From Dehalococcoidia bacterium (lineage in GTDB: Bacteria > Chloroflexota > Dehalococcoidia > Bin125), in the NCBI GenBank assembly GCA_022825265.1, contig JAJDXE010000010.1, positions 124,001-188,000 on the forward strand: DNA of 64,000 bases, in the 5' to 3' direction. This document shows, piece by piece, positions 1-8,098 of the stretch. Positions within the stretch are counted from its first letter, which is position 1; each line of letters opens with the position of its first letter. A model generated the notes under the pieces. That model worked only from the letters and a program-made list of their open reading frames with translations. It searched no databases and was not told the origin of the DNA. The translations under genes were made by a program, and so were the position numbers.

Positions 1-58
1 CGTTCCGCGTGATCCGGAATCGCTTCGCCGCGCCCTTATGGGTCTTCATCTTCGGCAT
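1..58 (-). CDS. rpmI: 50S ribosomal protein L35 (partial)
   Basis: The first 58 bases, read on the minus strand, encode MPKMKTHKGAAKRFRITRN. This is the highly conserved N-terminus of ribosomal protein L35. The rest of the gene lies outside the window. It sits directly downstream of infC on the same strand, the standard infC-rpmI-rplT order. It is therefore expected to be co-transcribed with, and subject to the translational control of, the initiation factor operon. The protein is a small basic component of the large ribosomal subunit. Confidence 0.93.
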   Translation of the reverse strand, partial: MPKMKTHKGAAKRFRITRN

Positions 59-179
59 CGCTGAGTGTCTCCAACACAACCGCGCATCAGCGACGACACG
101 CTGGCGCGTCTCTCCAGCTTAGGAGTTGATCGGTCACAGTCCAATCAGACTGGACACAAACTTCGGCGGCAGGCAATGC

Positions 180-785
180 CTAGCCGGCGGCCTCGCCGGC
201 TTCAGCCGTGGCGGCTGCCTTGGCATCCGCGATCGCTTTGGCTTTGACCTTATCCTCGGCGACGATCACGGACATGAATCGGCCCTCGGTCGAGATCGGC
301 TTTTCGATTACTGTCGGCACATCGTTCTGCTCGAGCGTTTCGAGCATTTCTTGGATGCGTTCGTGGCCGATGTCGCGGTGCGTGATCTCGCGACCACGGA
401 ACATGACCGAGATTTTGACCTTGTCGCCGTTGCGCAGCAGCCGAGCGGCCGTGCGCCCCTTGGCCTCCATGTCGTGTTTGCCGATGTTGGGGCGCATCTT
501 GACTTGATGCAGTGACGCGCCCTTCTGGCGTCGACGACCTTCTCGTTCGCGTTTCGACTGTTCGTACTTGAATCGCCCGTAGTCGAGCATCTTGGCGACC
601 GGGGGACGGGCGTTAGGGGCGACCTCGACCAAGTCCAAGCCTTGCCCTCGCGCGAGGTCGAGCGCCTGAATCGTGGGCATGACGCCCAGTTGTTCCCCTT
701 CAGCGCCGATCACGCGCACTTCGCGGATGCGAATCGCTTCGTTGACGCGTTGTTCTCTGTGTTCTCGTTGATCCTTGACGGCCAG
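180..785 (-). CDS. infC: Translation initiation factor IF-3, probable CTG start
   Basis: IF-3 binds the 30S subunit, prevents premature 50S joining and proofreads initiator tRNA and start codons. The conserved core is clear: GAEGEQLGVM, then KMLDYGRFKYEQ, the linker, and the C-terminal domain with VMFRGREITH. The first ATG/GTG in this frame (GTG at 719) would cut off the conserved leader VNEAIRIREVRVIG. The open frame continues upstream to a CTG at 785-783. An AAGGAG ribosome binding site lies 7 nt before that CTG, and there is no better start before the stop at 800-798. With the CTG the protein is 201 aa and begins MAVKDQREHREQRVNEA, as IF-3 proteins normally do. infC starts are known to be non-canonical (AUU in E. 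coli) for autoregulation. The C-terminal tail is Ala-rich. The gene identity is certain; the exact start is inferred. Confidence 0.9.
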   Translation of the reverse strand: MAVKDQREHREQRVNEAIRIREVRVIGAEGEQLGVMPTIQALDLARGQGLDLVEVAPNARPPVAKMLDYGRFKYEQSKREREGRRRQKGASLHQVKMRPNIGKHDMEAKGRTAARLLRNGDKVKISVMFRGREITHRDIGHERIQEMLETLEQNDVPTVIEKPISTEGRFMSVIVAEDKVKAKAIADAKAAATAEAGEAAG

Positions 786-792
786 AGGAGAT

Positions 793-798
793 CTCCTT
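793..798 (-). promoter_or_regulatory. Shine-Dalgarno site that places the infC start at CTG
   Basis: AAGGAG on the minus strand lies 7 nt upstream of the in-frame CTG at 785-783. No comparable site precedes the downstream GTG at 719. It therefore decides the start codon of infC. Confidence 0.7.
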
Positions 799-891
799 CA
801 CTGCGAGCCAAGTCGGTGTGGCCCTGTTAGCGCCGATGGTAGGCGTGCGAGCACGCGGTTTCAAACTCTACCCTTGCCCGCTTTGATTAAA

Positions 892-1407
892 TCAGTCCGA
901 TTCGGTGTCGATGACCAGCATCAGGTCACCTTGATCGACGGCGTCGCCTGCTTCGACTGAGACCTCGGTGATCCGGCCGCCGGCGGGCGATCTGATCTCG
1001 TTGTTCATCTTCATCGCGACCATGACCAGCAATGGGTCGTCTTCCTCAACCTGGTCTCCCGGAGCAACGAGTACTTCGGTCACCTGGCCAGTCATCGGGG
1101 CGGTCAATCGAACCTCCCCTTCGATTGCCGGACCGGTCTGGGTCAGCGCGCCGGCGCTGCGTTCAATCTCAGCGGAGTAACGGTCTGGTCCGATGAACAC
1201 TTCGAGCGTCATGCCCTCTCGGCGAATCGCGATGGGAATGCGCTCTCCGTCGACCCAGAGGCGGAAGAGCGTGTTGTCGTCGACGGATTCCAGTTCCACC
1301 TCGTAGGTCTGACCATCAACCTCGGCGCGGAAGTGTCCGTTGCCGTTGTCGTCGATAGCGACTTCCTGGAGTCCACCTTGGACGATTAGCCGGTAGTTCT
1401 TCGCCAT
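892..1407 (-). CDS. Biotin carboxyl carrier subunit of an acyl-CoA carboxylase
   Basis: The product is 171 aa when started at the ATG at 1407, which is preceded by GGAG. The C-terminal third is a biotinyl domain with the AMKMNN motif; the biotinylated lysine is near residue 133. The N-terminal two-thirds resembles the BT-type segment that links biotin carboxylase to the biotinyl domain in propionyl- or acetyl-CoA carboxylase alpha chains, not the short Ala/Pro-rich arm of E. coli AccB. The start overlaps the end of the biotin carboxylase gene by 22 nt, so the two are translated together. They appear to be a split form of an AccA3/PccA-type alpha chain. No carboxyltransferase gene is nearby, so the acyl substrate cannot be told. 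Confidence 0.85.
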   Translation of the reverse strand: MAKNYRLIVQGGLQEVAIDDNGNGHFRAEVDGQTYEVELESVDDNTLFRLWVDGERIPIAIRREGMTLEVFIGPDRYSAEIERSAGALTQTGPAIEGEVRLTAPMTGQVTEVLVAPGDQVEEDDPLLVMVAMKMNNEIRSPAGGRITEVSVEAGDAVDQGDLMLVIDTESD

Positions 1408-2948
1408 CCCTGCTCCACTGGAAATCGACGGCCGCGCGCCGACTGGGCCCACGCTCGTCGTCGGGGTTGAGACCCACTTCTTTCGGCGTCTGCCCGCTCA
1501 CCCTGGGTATGGAAGAACATCGCTGCCGCCAGCGCGGCCTCGATGCTATTGGCCGGACGTTTTGCCGAGTCGAGTATCTCGTTCTCCTCGACGTACAGCG
1601 TGTGGATGTCACCGTTGCGGAAGTTCTCGTCGTCCATGAGGGCTTGATGGAACGGAATCGAGGTGCTCACACCGATGACGAGATACTCGCCGAGCGCTCG
1701 CTTCATTCGGCGGATGCACTGCTCACGTGTTTCACCCCAGGTGATCAGTTTGCTGATCAGCGAGTCGTAGTAGGGGCTCACGCCGATTCCACGCGCCAGC
1801 ATCGAATCGAGCCGCACGCCTGGTCCGTCCGCCTCGCGATACCAGGCGATCGGACCGACGGAAGGCGCAAAGTCGAGGAACGGATCCTCGGCGGTGATTC
1901 GACACTCCATGGCCCAGCCGCGGATCGGCCGCTCGGCAGCGGTATATCCCAGCGGCAGGCCACCGGCGATCCTGAGTTGGTCCTGTACGAGATCGACCCC
2001 ACGCACCAATTCGGTGACCGGATGCTCGACCTGGAGCCGGGTGTTCATCTCGAGGAAAGCGAAGCTCTGTCCGCCGGGAGCGTTGGGATCGTCCCAGACG
2101 AGGAATTCGACGGTTCCCGTTGACGTGTAGTCGCAGGCGCGGGCCGCATTGGTCGCAGCCTCTTCCATCCGGGCCCTCAGTTGCGGGCTCATGCCGGGGG
2201 CCGGGGATTCTTCGACCAGCTTCTGGCGTCGGCGTTGGGCGGAACAGTCGCGCTCGCCCAGGCAGACGATGTTGCCGCGTGTGTCGGCGACCACCTGGAT
2301 TTCGATGTGGCGTGCCGGTCGCAGCAACTTTTCCACGAAGACAGCGCCATCGCCGAACGCGGTGATCGCTTCTTCCTGCGCCTGCTGCACTGCGCGCTCG
2401 ATCTCGTCTGCCGACTCAACGACTCGGATTCCTCGACCGCCACCGCCTGCCGCCGCTTTGATCACGACGGGATAGCCGATCTCGTCGGCGGTTTTGCGAG
2501 CCTCGTCCGGGTCGGTGAGCGGATCGATTGCGCCGGGGATGATCGGGACGCCGGCCTGTTTCATCGTGCGGCGAGATTCGATCTTGTCGCCCATCAACTC
2601 AATGGCTTCCGGCGACGGGCCGACGAAGATGATGCCGTTCTCGCGGCAGGCCTGGGCGAAGCTGGCGTTTTCAGAAAGGAATCCATAGCCGGGGTGGATG
2701 GCGTCCGCGCCAGTTTCTTTCGCTGCCGTCAGCACTGCATCTATAGAGAGATAGCTCTCTGAAGGGGCCGAGCCGCCAATTCTCACCGCTTCGTCGGCCA
2801 TGCGGACGTGTCGCGCGGTCCGATCTGCGTCGGAAAAAACGGCGACCGTCTGGATGCCGAGGTCCTGTGCTCCGCGAATCACTCGAACCGCGATCTCGCC
2901 TCGATTGGCGATGAGCAGTTTGTCAAACGGGCGCAGGAAATCGTTCAT
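1386..2948 (-). CDS. accC: Biotin carboxylase subunit of acyl-CoA carboxylase
   Basis: This is an ATP-grasp enzyme that carboxylates the biotin on the carrier protein encoded immediately downstream. Visible motifs are LLIANRGEIAVRV near residue 11, HPGYGFLSEN near 85, the glycine-rich ATP loop AAAGGGGRGIR at about 165-175, and EMNTRLQVEHPVTE around residue 300. The length of 520 aa exceeds the roughly 450 aa of stand-alone AccC. The last 60 or so residues are Arg/Ser-rich and not recognisable, and they overlap the carrier gene. The ATG at 2948 fits the family N-terminus. Acetyl-, propionyl- and methylcrotonyl-CoA carboxylases all use this subunit type, so accC is a family-level symbol. Confidence 0.88.
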   Translation of the reverse strand: MNDFLRPFDKLLIANRGEIAVRVIRGAQDLGIQTVAVFSDADRTARHVRMADEAVRIGGSAPSESYLSIDAVLTAAKETGADAIHPGYGFLSENASFAQACRENGIIFVGPSPEAIELMGDKIESRRTMKQAGVPIIPGAIDPLTDPDEARKTADEIGYPVVIKAAAGGGGRGIRVVESADEIERAVQQAQEEAITAFGDGAVFVEKLLRPARHIEIQVVADTRGNIVCLGERDCSAQRRRQKLVEESPAPGMSPQLRARMEEAATNAARACDYTSTGTVEFLVWDDPNAPGGQSFAFLEMNTRLQVEHPVTELVRGVDLVQDQLRIAGGLPLGYTAAERPIRGWAMECRITAEDPFLDFAPSVGPIAWYREADGPGVRLDSMLARGIGVSPYYDSLISKLITWGETREQCIRRMKRALGEYLVIGVSTSIPFHQALMDDENFRNGDIHTLYVEENEILDSAKRPANSIEAALAAAMFFHTQGERADAERSGSQPRRRAWAQSARGRRFPVEQGWRRTTG

Positions 2949-3084
2949 CCGTTACTTTCTGGACCTGTCGCCATGAGACAGATCGGTGAGTGATTGTGTC
3001 CCAGAGGCAGCCCGACCGACCAGTCGGCGGCCGTAAGGATCATAGCCGTCGAACCGATTGGAGGGTATCGATTCATCGACGGGA

Positions 3085-4929
3085 TCAGGCGGGCTCGATG
3101 GCGCGCGTGCGCTTCATCGCGGTCAGCATCTCGCGGATCTCCGTGAGCGGTTTGGCGCCCAGGTCGTCGCCAGTACGAACTCGCACGGCGGCCGAGCGTG
3201 ACTCCACTTCGCGATCGCCGATGACGAGCAGATAGGGAATCTTACGGCGCTGACCATTCCGAATCTTGGCCTGCATGCGCTCGTTGCCGTCATCGACATC
3301 GACCCTCAGACCTGCGGCGCGAAGCTCGGCGGCGACCTCGTTGGCCCAGTCCAAGTGACGATCCGCGATGGGGATGCAACGCGCCTGAATCGGCGCCAGC
3401 CAGAGCGGGAAGGCACCGGCGTAGTGCTCGATGAGGATGCCGAGGAAGCGCTCAAACGATCCGTGGATCGCGCGGTGAATCACGACCGGCGTGTGGCGCT
3501 CGCCGTCCTCGCCGATGTAGACGCAGCCCAATCGAGCCGGCTGAATCAGGTCAAGCTGAATCGTCGATAGCTGCCACTCGCGTCCCATGACATCGGAGAC
3601 GAAGAGGTCGGCCTTCGGGCCGTAGAACGCCGCTTCGCCTTCCTGCTCCACATAATCGATTCCCGCCTCGTCGAGGGCGTCGCGCAATGCGCTCACTGCG
3701 GTCGCCCAAGCGTCGGGGTTGTCGACGAACTTGCCGCCCTCTCCGGGCAACGACAACTCGTAGCGGAAGTTGGGCATTCCGTAGGTCTGGAAGAGTATCT
3801 GGACCAGTTCCAGGACTCGCGAGACTTCGTCGGAGATCTGCTTGGGCGTGATGAAGATGTGGCAGTCATCTTGAGTGAGTGACCGCACCCTCGTCAGTCC
3901 GGACAACTGGCCTGATTTCTCGAATCGATAGAGCGTCGTGTACTCGGCGTAGCGAAGCGGCAACTCGCGGTAGGAGTGCAGCGAGTTGTTGTAGAGCGTC
4001 ATGTGGACCGGACAGTTCATCGGCTTGAGGAAATAGGCTTCGCTGTCGCCGTCGCCCTGATGCTCGTCGTGCTCATGCATGGCGGGGTACATGACGTCTG
4101 AGTAGTTGTCGAGGTGGCCGGAGCGGCGGAACAGTTCGCCTCGCGCGACGTGCCCAGTCCAGACTTCCTGGTAGCCGCGAGCATCCTGCAGCTCGCGGAT
4201 CAGGCGCTCCATCTCTTGCCGCACGATGGCTCCATCTGGCAGTAGCAGCGGCACGCCGGCGCCGACGAGCTCGGAGAACGCGAAGAGCTCGAGATCTCGG
4301 CCTAACCGTCGATGATCGCGGCGCTGCGCTTCTTCGATGCGGGCAAAATGGGCGTCGAGTTCCTCGCGGGTGGCAAACAGCGCTCCGTAGACACGCTGCA
4401 ATTGGGGGCGTTTCTCGTCTCCGCGCCAGTACGCGCCGGCAACGTTGGTGAGTCGGAACGGGCCAATCTGTTTGGTCGACTCGACGTGGCCGCCTCGGCA
4501 GAGGTCGGTGAATTCGGCGTGGGTGCAGATTCCTAGTTCAGCGGAGTCCTCGGAAAACTGGTCGATCAGCTCTTGCTTGAATGGCTGATCGGCGAATCGC
4601 TTTCTTGCCTCATCCACAGGGATCTGATCCCAGACAAAGCGATGATTGCGGCGCATCTCCTTGCGCATTCGCTTTTGGATCTCGGTGAGGTCTTCGGGGG
4701 TCAGCGGGCGGGGCAGGTCAAAGTCGTAGTAGAAGCCGGTGTCGATCGGTGGGCCGATCGCGATCTTGCCGTCCGGGAATAACTGCAGCACGACCTGGGC
4801 CAGGACGTGCGCGGCCGAGTGCCGCATGCGGCGCAGCCATTCATCTTCATCTACTTCGTCCTGGGCAGCGACGCCGACGGATTGGTCGGCATCCAGCGCG
4901 AGTTCGGCGTCGTAATGATCCTCGGGCAT
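3085..4929 (-). CDS. thrS: Threonyl-tRNA synthetase lacking the TGS domain
   Basis: The enzyme charges tRNA-Thr with threonine. The 614-aa product opens with about 30 acidic residues and goes straight into the second editing domain: the HxxxH motif HSAAH is at residues 37-41, and the later zinc-type motif CRGGH is present. The class II core follows, with MNCPVH (a zinc-ligand Cys), the motif 2 region YRFEKSGQLSGLTRVR, and motif 3 HRAIHGSFERFLGILIEH. The anticodon-binding domain is C-terminal. Typical bacterial ThrRS is about 640 aa and starts with a 60-residue TGS domain, which is absent here. The minus-strand tRNA-Val lies immediately upstream and may share its transcript. No T-box leader is visible. 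Confidence 0.95.
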   Translation of the reverse strand: MPEDHYDAELALDADQSVGVAAQDEVDEDEWLRRMRHSAAHVLAQVVLQLFPDGKIAIGPPIDTGFYYDFDLPRPLTPEDLTEIQKRMRKEMRRNHRFVWDQIPVDEARKRFADQPFKQELIDQFSEDSAELGICTHAEFTDLCRGGHVESTKQIGPFRLTNVAGAYWRGDEKRPQLQRVYGALFATREELDAHFARIEEAQRRDHRRLGRDLELFAFSELVGAGVPLLLPDGAIVRQEMERLIRELQDARGYQEVWTGHVARGELFRRSGHLDNYSDVMYPAMHEHDEHQGDGDSEAYFLKPMNCPVHMTLYNNSLHSYRELPLRYAEYTTLYRFEKSGQLSGLTRVRSLTQDDCHIFITPKQISDEVSRVLELVQILFQTYGMPNFRYELSLPGEGGKFVDNPDAWATAVSALRDALDEAGIDYVEQEGEAAFYGPKADLFVSDVMGREWQLSTIQLDLIQPARLGCVYIGEDGERHTPVVIHRAIHGSFERFLGILIEHYAGAFPLWLAPIQARCIPIADRHLDWANEVAAELRAAGLRVDVDDGNERMQAKIRNGQRRKIPYLLVIGDREVESRSAAVRVRTGDDLGAKPLTEIREMLTAMKRTRAIEPA

Positions 4930-4997
4930 CCGCCTGCCATTTGCGTGTAGCCCGCAAGGATCACTGGCGGATCAGGCGGGCGAATCGATCGGGGGAG

Positions 4998-5074
4998 TGG
5001 TGGGCGATACTGGACTTGAACCAGTGACCTCTGCGATGTCAACGCAGCGCTCTAGCCAACTGAGCTAACCGCCC
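4998..5074 (-). tRNA. tRNA-Val (GAC)
   Basis: Read on the minus strand, the acceptor stem GGGCGGT pairs with ATCGCCC. The anticodon stem CTGCG/CGCAG encloses the loop TTGACAT with anticodon GAC. The T arm carries GGTTCAAGTCC. CCA is encoded at 5000-4998. The gene lies about 70 nt upstream of thrS on the same strand. Confidence 0.93.
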
Positions 5075-5362
5075 CCGCCATCCACCTGCTGGTCTTCTCG
5101 TCCCGTCAGGTGTCGATTCATCGTATTCCTCGCGGTTGATCTTGGTCAACGAAACTCGGGCGGCCGAGACAGCTCGTAACGGCCGCATCCGAGCCTCTAC
5201 AATCAGTGTCAACTCGTTGACGTTCTGCGTCCTGTTGGCTAGCTTGCACGCCAAGCCGCTATTGGGCGGACGGGGAGCTGAAGTGGAACGACTGAGCAGC
5301 GAACCTTTAGCGCAGCAGCCGTTGAGCGGTCGGAGCGCCCTCCGCGCCGGAGTTGGGGGCGG

Positions 5363-5370
5363 TGTAAGAT
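5363..5370 (+). promoter_or_regulatory. Possible extended -10 promoter for tRNA-Lys/tRNA-Leu
   Basis: TGTAAGAT resembles an extended -10 box. It lies 47 nt upstream of the tRNA-Lys 5' end. No good -35 hexamer is present at the right distance. Confidence 0.35.
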
Positions 5371-5380
5371 TGTTGGACTC

Positions 5381-5401
5381 CCCGATGCAACCGGCATCGG
5401 G
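5381..5401 (+). other. Stem-loop just upstream of tRNA-Lys
   Basis: CCCGATGC and GCATCGGG form a perfect 8-bp stem around a 5-nt loop. It falls between the proposed -10 box and the tRNA, so it would lie in the precursor 5' leader. There is no T-run, so it does not look like a terminator. Confidence 0.5.
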
Positions 5402-5417
5402 AGCCAACCACGCGCGG

Positions 5418-5493
<76 letters not shown>

Positions 5494-5576
5494 GCTTCAT
5501 CAGGCTGAGCGGTCTGCCTCAACTTCCGCGCCTTTCGCGTGACGACGCCGGTTCGCCGGCCCGCTTGTCGTCTACG

Positions 5577-5661
5577 GGGGAAGTGTCGGAATTGGCAGAC
5601 GAGCATGATTTAGGATCATGTGCCGCAAGGCGTAGGAGTTCGAGTCTCCTCTTCCCCACCA
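5577..5661 (+). tRNA. tRNA-Leu (TAG)
   Basis: The acceptor stem GGGGAAG pairs with CTTCCCC. The anticodon stem CATGA/TCATG encloses TTTAGGA with anticodon TAG. A long variable arm (TGCCGCAAGGCG) marks it as a class II tRNA. The T arm AGGAGTTCGAGTCTCCT is intact and CCA is encoded at the 3' end. It lies 84 nt downstream of tRNA-Lys, probably on one transcript. Confidence 0.94.
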
Positions 5662-5736
5662 AGGCTCGCCCGACCGCGAATCGGTCGGTCGCGTTGCGAA
5701 CATTGGAACCACAGGCGTCGCTGAAGGAGTTCTCTT

Positions 5737-6783
5737 ATGGCTGACCCACTCTTGAGTGTCCAGAATCTCTCCACGAGTTTCTTCACCTCGGAAGGAGTCG
5801 TCCAGGCCGTCAACGATGTTTCGTACGACCTCATGCCCGGCCAGACGCTGGGTCTGGTCGGCGAGTCTGGTTCAGGCAAGAGCGTCTCAGCGCTGTCGTT
5901 GCTGCGCCTGATTCCCAACCCGCCTGGCAAGATTGTCAACGGCGAGGTCTGGTTCGATGGCGAAGAGTTGATGAGCGTTGACGACTCGCGGATGCGCGAG
6001 ATCCGCGGCAACGATATCGCCATGGTCTTCCAGGAGCCGATGACCTCGCTCAACCCGGTGTTGACGATCGGTCGTCAGCTGACAGAGGCGATCGAACTGC
6101 ATATGGGACTGAATCGTACGCAAGCAAATGAGCGTGCGATTGAGCTGCTCAACATGGTTGGCATCCCAGCCGCCGAGCAGCGTCTGTTCGACTTCCCGCA
6201 CCAGTTCTCAGGAGGCATGCGCCAGCGCGTGATGATCGCGATGGCGCTTTCCTGTGACCCCAAGCTGCTGCTCGCCGATGAGCCGACCACAGCGCTCGAT
6301 GTGACGATTCAGGCCCAGGTGCTTGAGGTCATGGCGCGACTGAGTCGCGAACTCGGCACCGCTGTGATCGTCATCACCCACAACCTCGGTGTGGTCGCCC
6401 GCTACGCCGACCGCGTGAACGTGATGTACGGCGGGCGAATCGTCGAGAGCGGCGAGGCCGGTGAAATCTACGCGCGGCCCAAGCACGCCTACACGCTCGG
6501 GCTGCTCGAATCGGTCCCCCGGCTTGACGCCAGAACCGGTCGGTTGATCCCGATTGAAGGCACACCGCCCGACCTGACCAACATGCCGGAGGGCTGCGCG
6601 TTTGCGCCTCGCTGCCGGTTCGTAACCGACCAATGCACGAGCGAGCGGCCGGTGTTACAGGAGTTTGCACCCGGTCACCTCGTTGCCTGCTGGAACTCGG
6701 AAGCGGTAGCCCTCGAGGCCGACACAATCCTGGCCAGCGCCCACACCGAGGAAATCCTGGAAGAGGAGCCTGCCAATGTCTGA
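5737..6783 (+). CDS. Oligopeptide/dipeptide ABC transporter ATPase (OppD/DppD type)
   Basis: This 348-aa nucleotide-binding subunit energises import of peptides or other solutes through an inner-membrane permease. Walker A GESGSGKS is near residue 42. The Q-loop region reads [13 protein letters not shown], the signature is FSGGMRQRV, Walker B is [12 protein letters not shown], and the H-loop is VIVITHNL. The C-terminal oligopeptide-transporter extension contains the clustered cysteines of the family ([15 protein letters not shown]), which in relatives bind an Fe-S cluster. AAGGAG lies 7 nt before the ATG. The stop overlaps the partner oppF-type gene by 8 nt. No permease or binding-protein gene is adjacent, so the substrate cannot be inferred. 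Confidence 0.9.
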   Translation: MADPLLSVQNLSTSFFTSEGVVQAVNDVSYDLMPGQTLGLVGESGSGKSVSALSLLRLIPNPPGKIVNGEVWFDGEELMSVDDSRMREIRGNDIAMVFQEPMTSLNPVLTIGRQLTEAIELHMGLNRTQANERAIELLNMVGIPAAEQRLFDFPHQFSGGMRQRVMIAMALSCDPKLLLADEPTTALDVTIQAQVLEVMARLSRELGTAVIVITHNLGVVARYADRVNVMYGGRIVESGEAGEIYARPKHAYTLGLLESVPRLDARTGRLIPIEGTPPDLTNMPEGCAFAPRCRFVTDQCTSERPVLQEFAPGHLVACWNSEAVALEADTILASAHTEEILEEEPANV

Positions 6784-7999
6784 GAACGAACAGCCGGATG
6801 TCGTCGAGGAGCAGCAGTCGCAAGACGAGGCGACCGCCGGGTCCATGACGCCTGAGGCAATGCGCGCGGCCGCGGCCGCGTCAGTCGGCCAGGCGACCGC
6901 AGCGATCGCCGATTTGATCGCCTCCGGACGAACCGAGCCGCACGAGAATACGTTGCTCGAGGTCGAGGACCTCAAGATGTACTTCCCTGTGACGGCCGGG
7001 TTGTTGCTGAAGCGCAAGGTTGCAGACATCAAGGCGGTCGACGGCATTTCGTTCGCCGTGCGCGAGGGTGAAACGCTGGGTTTGGTGGGAGAGTCGGGCT
7101 GTGGCAAGTCCACGACCGGCCGCGCCATCCTTCAGCTGTATCGGCCCACCGCTGGAAACGTCTACATGTCGCCGCCGCAGTTCACGTCGCACATCGGCGC
7201 GGACGACGACGGAGGCGCCGAGTCGGTGAGCGTCCCCGGAGCCGACGCCAATGGTGGCCCGGTTGACTTGACGACACTCGCTGGACGCAACCTTCGCGCC
7301 TACCGCCGCCAGATGCAGATGATCTTCCAGGACCCCTATGCGTCCTTGAACCCTCGTATGAGCGTCGGCAGCATTGTTTCTGAGCCGATGGTGATCCACG
7401 GTTTGCAGAAGGGCCGGCGCAAGGAGCGGGTCCGTGAGCTGCTAGAGACAGTCGGTCTCAACCCGTACTTCGCCAGCCGCTACCCGCATGAGTTCTCCGG
7501 CGGACAGCGCCAGCGCATCGGCATCGCCCGCGCGCTCGCGGTGGAGCCTGCATTCATCGTCTGCGATGAGCCGGTGTCGGCGCTTGATGTATCGATTCAG
7601 GCGCAGATCATCAACCTGCTCGAAGACCTGCAGGCGGATTATGGTCTGACCTACCTGTTCATCGCTCACGACCTGTCGGTGGTGCGTCACATCTCACACC
7701 GCATTGCGGTGATGTACCTGGGCAAGATCGTTGAGCTGGCCCAGTCCGACCGGCTCTACGAGAATCCGCTTCACCCGTACACGCAGGCGCTGATCTCCGC
7801 TGTGCCAATTCCCGACCCGGCGTTGGAGCGGCGGCGTGAGCGTCTGATTCTGACCGGCGACGTGCCCAACCCGATTGCGCCGCCTCCCGGCTGTAATTTC
7901 CACACTCGTTGTCCAATCGCGATTGATATCTGTCGCGAAGAGGACCCCGAGTGGCGCGAGATTGTCGAGGATCACTTCGTCCGCTGTCACCGCGTCTAG
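6776..7999 (+). CDS. Oligopeptide ABC transporter ATPase (OppF/DppF type) with insertion
   Basis: This is the second nucleotide-binding subunit, expected to pair with the preceding OppD-type protein. An acidic and Ala-rich N-terminal extension of about 60 residues precedes the domain, which starts near [12 protein letters not shown]. Walker A is GESGCGKST and the Q-loop [14 protein letters not shown]. The signature is [15 protein letters not shown], Walker [13 protein letters not shown], and the H-loop YLFIAHDLS. Between Walker A and the Q-loop there is an extra acidic, Gly-rich segment of about 30 residues (around [13 protein letters not shown]) not usual in OppF. The C-terminal cysteine pattern [14 protein letters not shown] is present. 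The length of 407 aa is longer than the usual 320-340. A GC-rich hairpin follows the stop. Confidence 0.9.
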   Translation: MSENEQPDVVEEQQSQDEATAGSMTPEAMRAAAAASVGQATAAIADLIASGRTEPHENTLLEVEDLKMYFPVTAGLLLKRKVADIKAVDGISFAVREGETLGLVGESGCGKSTTGRAILQLYRPTAGNVYMSPPQFTSHIGADDDGGAESVSVPGADANGGPVDLTTLAGRNLRAYRRQMQMIFQDPYASLNPRMSVGSIVSEPMVIHGLQKGRRKERVRELLETVGLNPYFASRYPHEFSGGQRQRIGIARALAVEPAFIVCDEPVSALDVSIQAQIINLLEDLQADYGLTYLFIAHDLSVVRHISHRIAVMYLGKIVELAQSDRLYENPLHPYTQALISAVPIPDPALERRRERLILTGDVPNPIAPPPGCNFHTRCPIAIDICREEDPEWREIVEDHFVRCHRV

Positions 8000-8025
8000 T
8001 TCCAGCCGACGTTGAATCAACCAGT

Positions 8026-8045
8026 GCGGGGCCGAGAGGCCCCGT
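8026..8045 (+). terminator. GC-rich hairpin after the OppDF-type genes
   Basis: GCGGGGCC and GGCCCCGT pair around a GAGA loop (six strong pairs plus two flanking). This is 27 nt after the stop. The T-rich tail (TTCTGCGTTTC) is weak, so termination is plausible rather than certain. Confidence 0.5.
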
Positions 8046-8098
8046 TCTGCGTTTCTGCGACACGGTTCGAGGGCGACTGACTGTTACGATCACAGCAC

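Larger units (their letters stand above)
5075..5417. other. Divergent intergenic region between tRNA-Val and tRNA-Lys
   Basis: There is no convincing gene in these 343 bases; the open frames here have neither start signals nor recognisable protein features. The stretch must hold divergent promoters for the minus-strand tRNA-Val/thrS side and the plus-strand tRNA side. An extended -10-like TGTAAGAT ends at 5370, 47 nt before tRNA-Lys. A hairpin is present at 5381-5401. Confidence 0.5.

Noticed and set aside
4930..5000. T-box leader for thrS
   Set aside because: The gap is too short and contains no T-box sequence or specifier stem; the tRNA-Val gene sits directly upstream.
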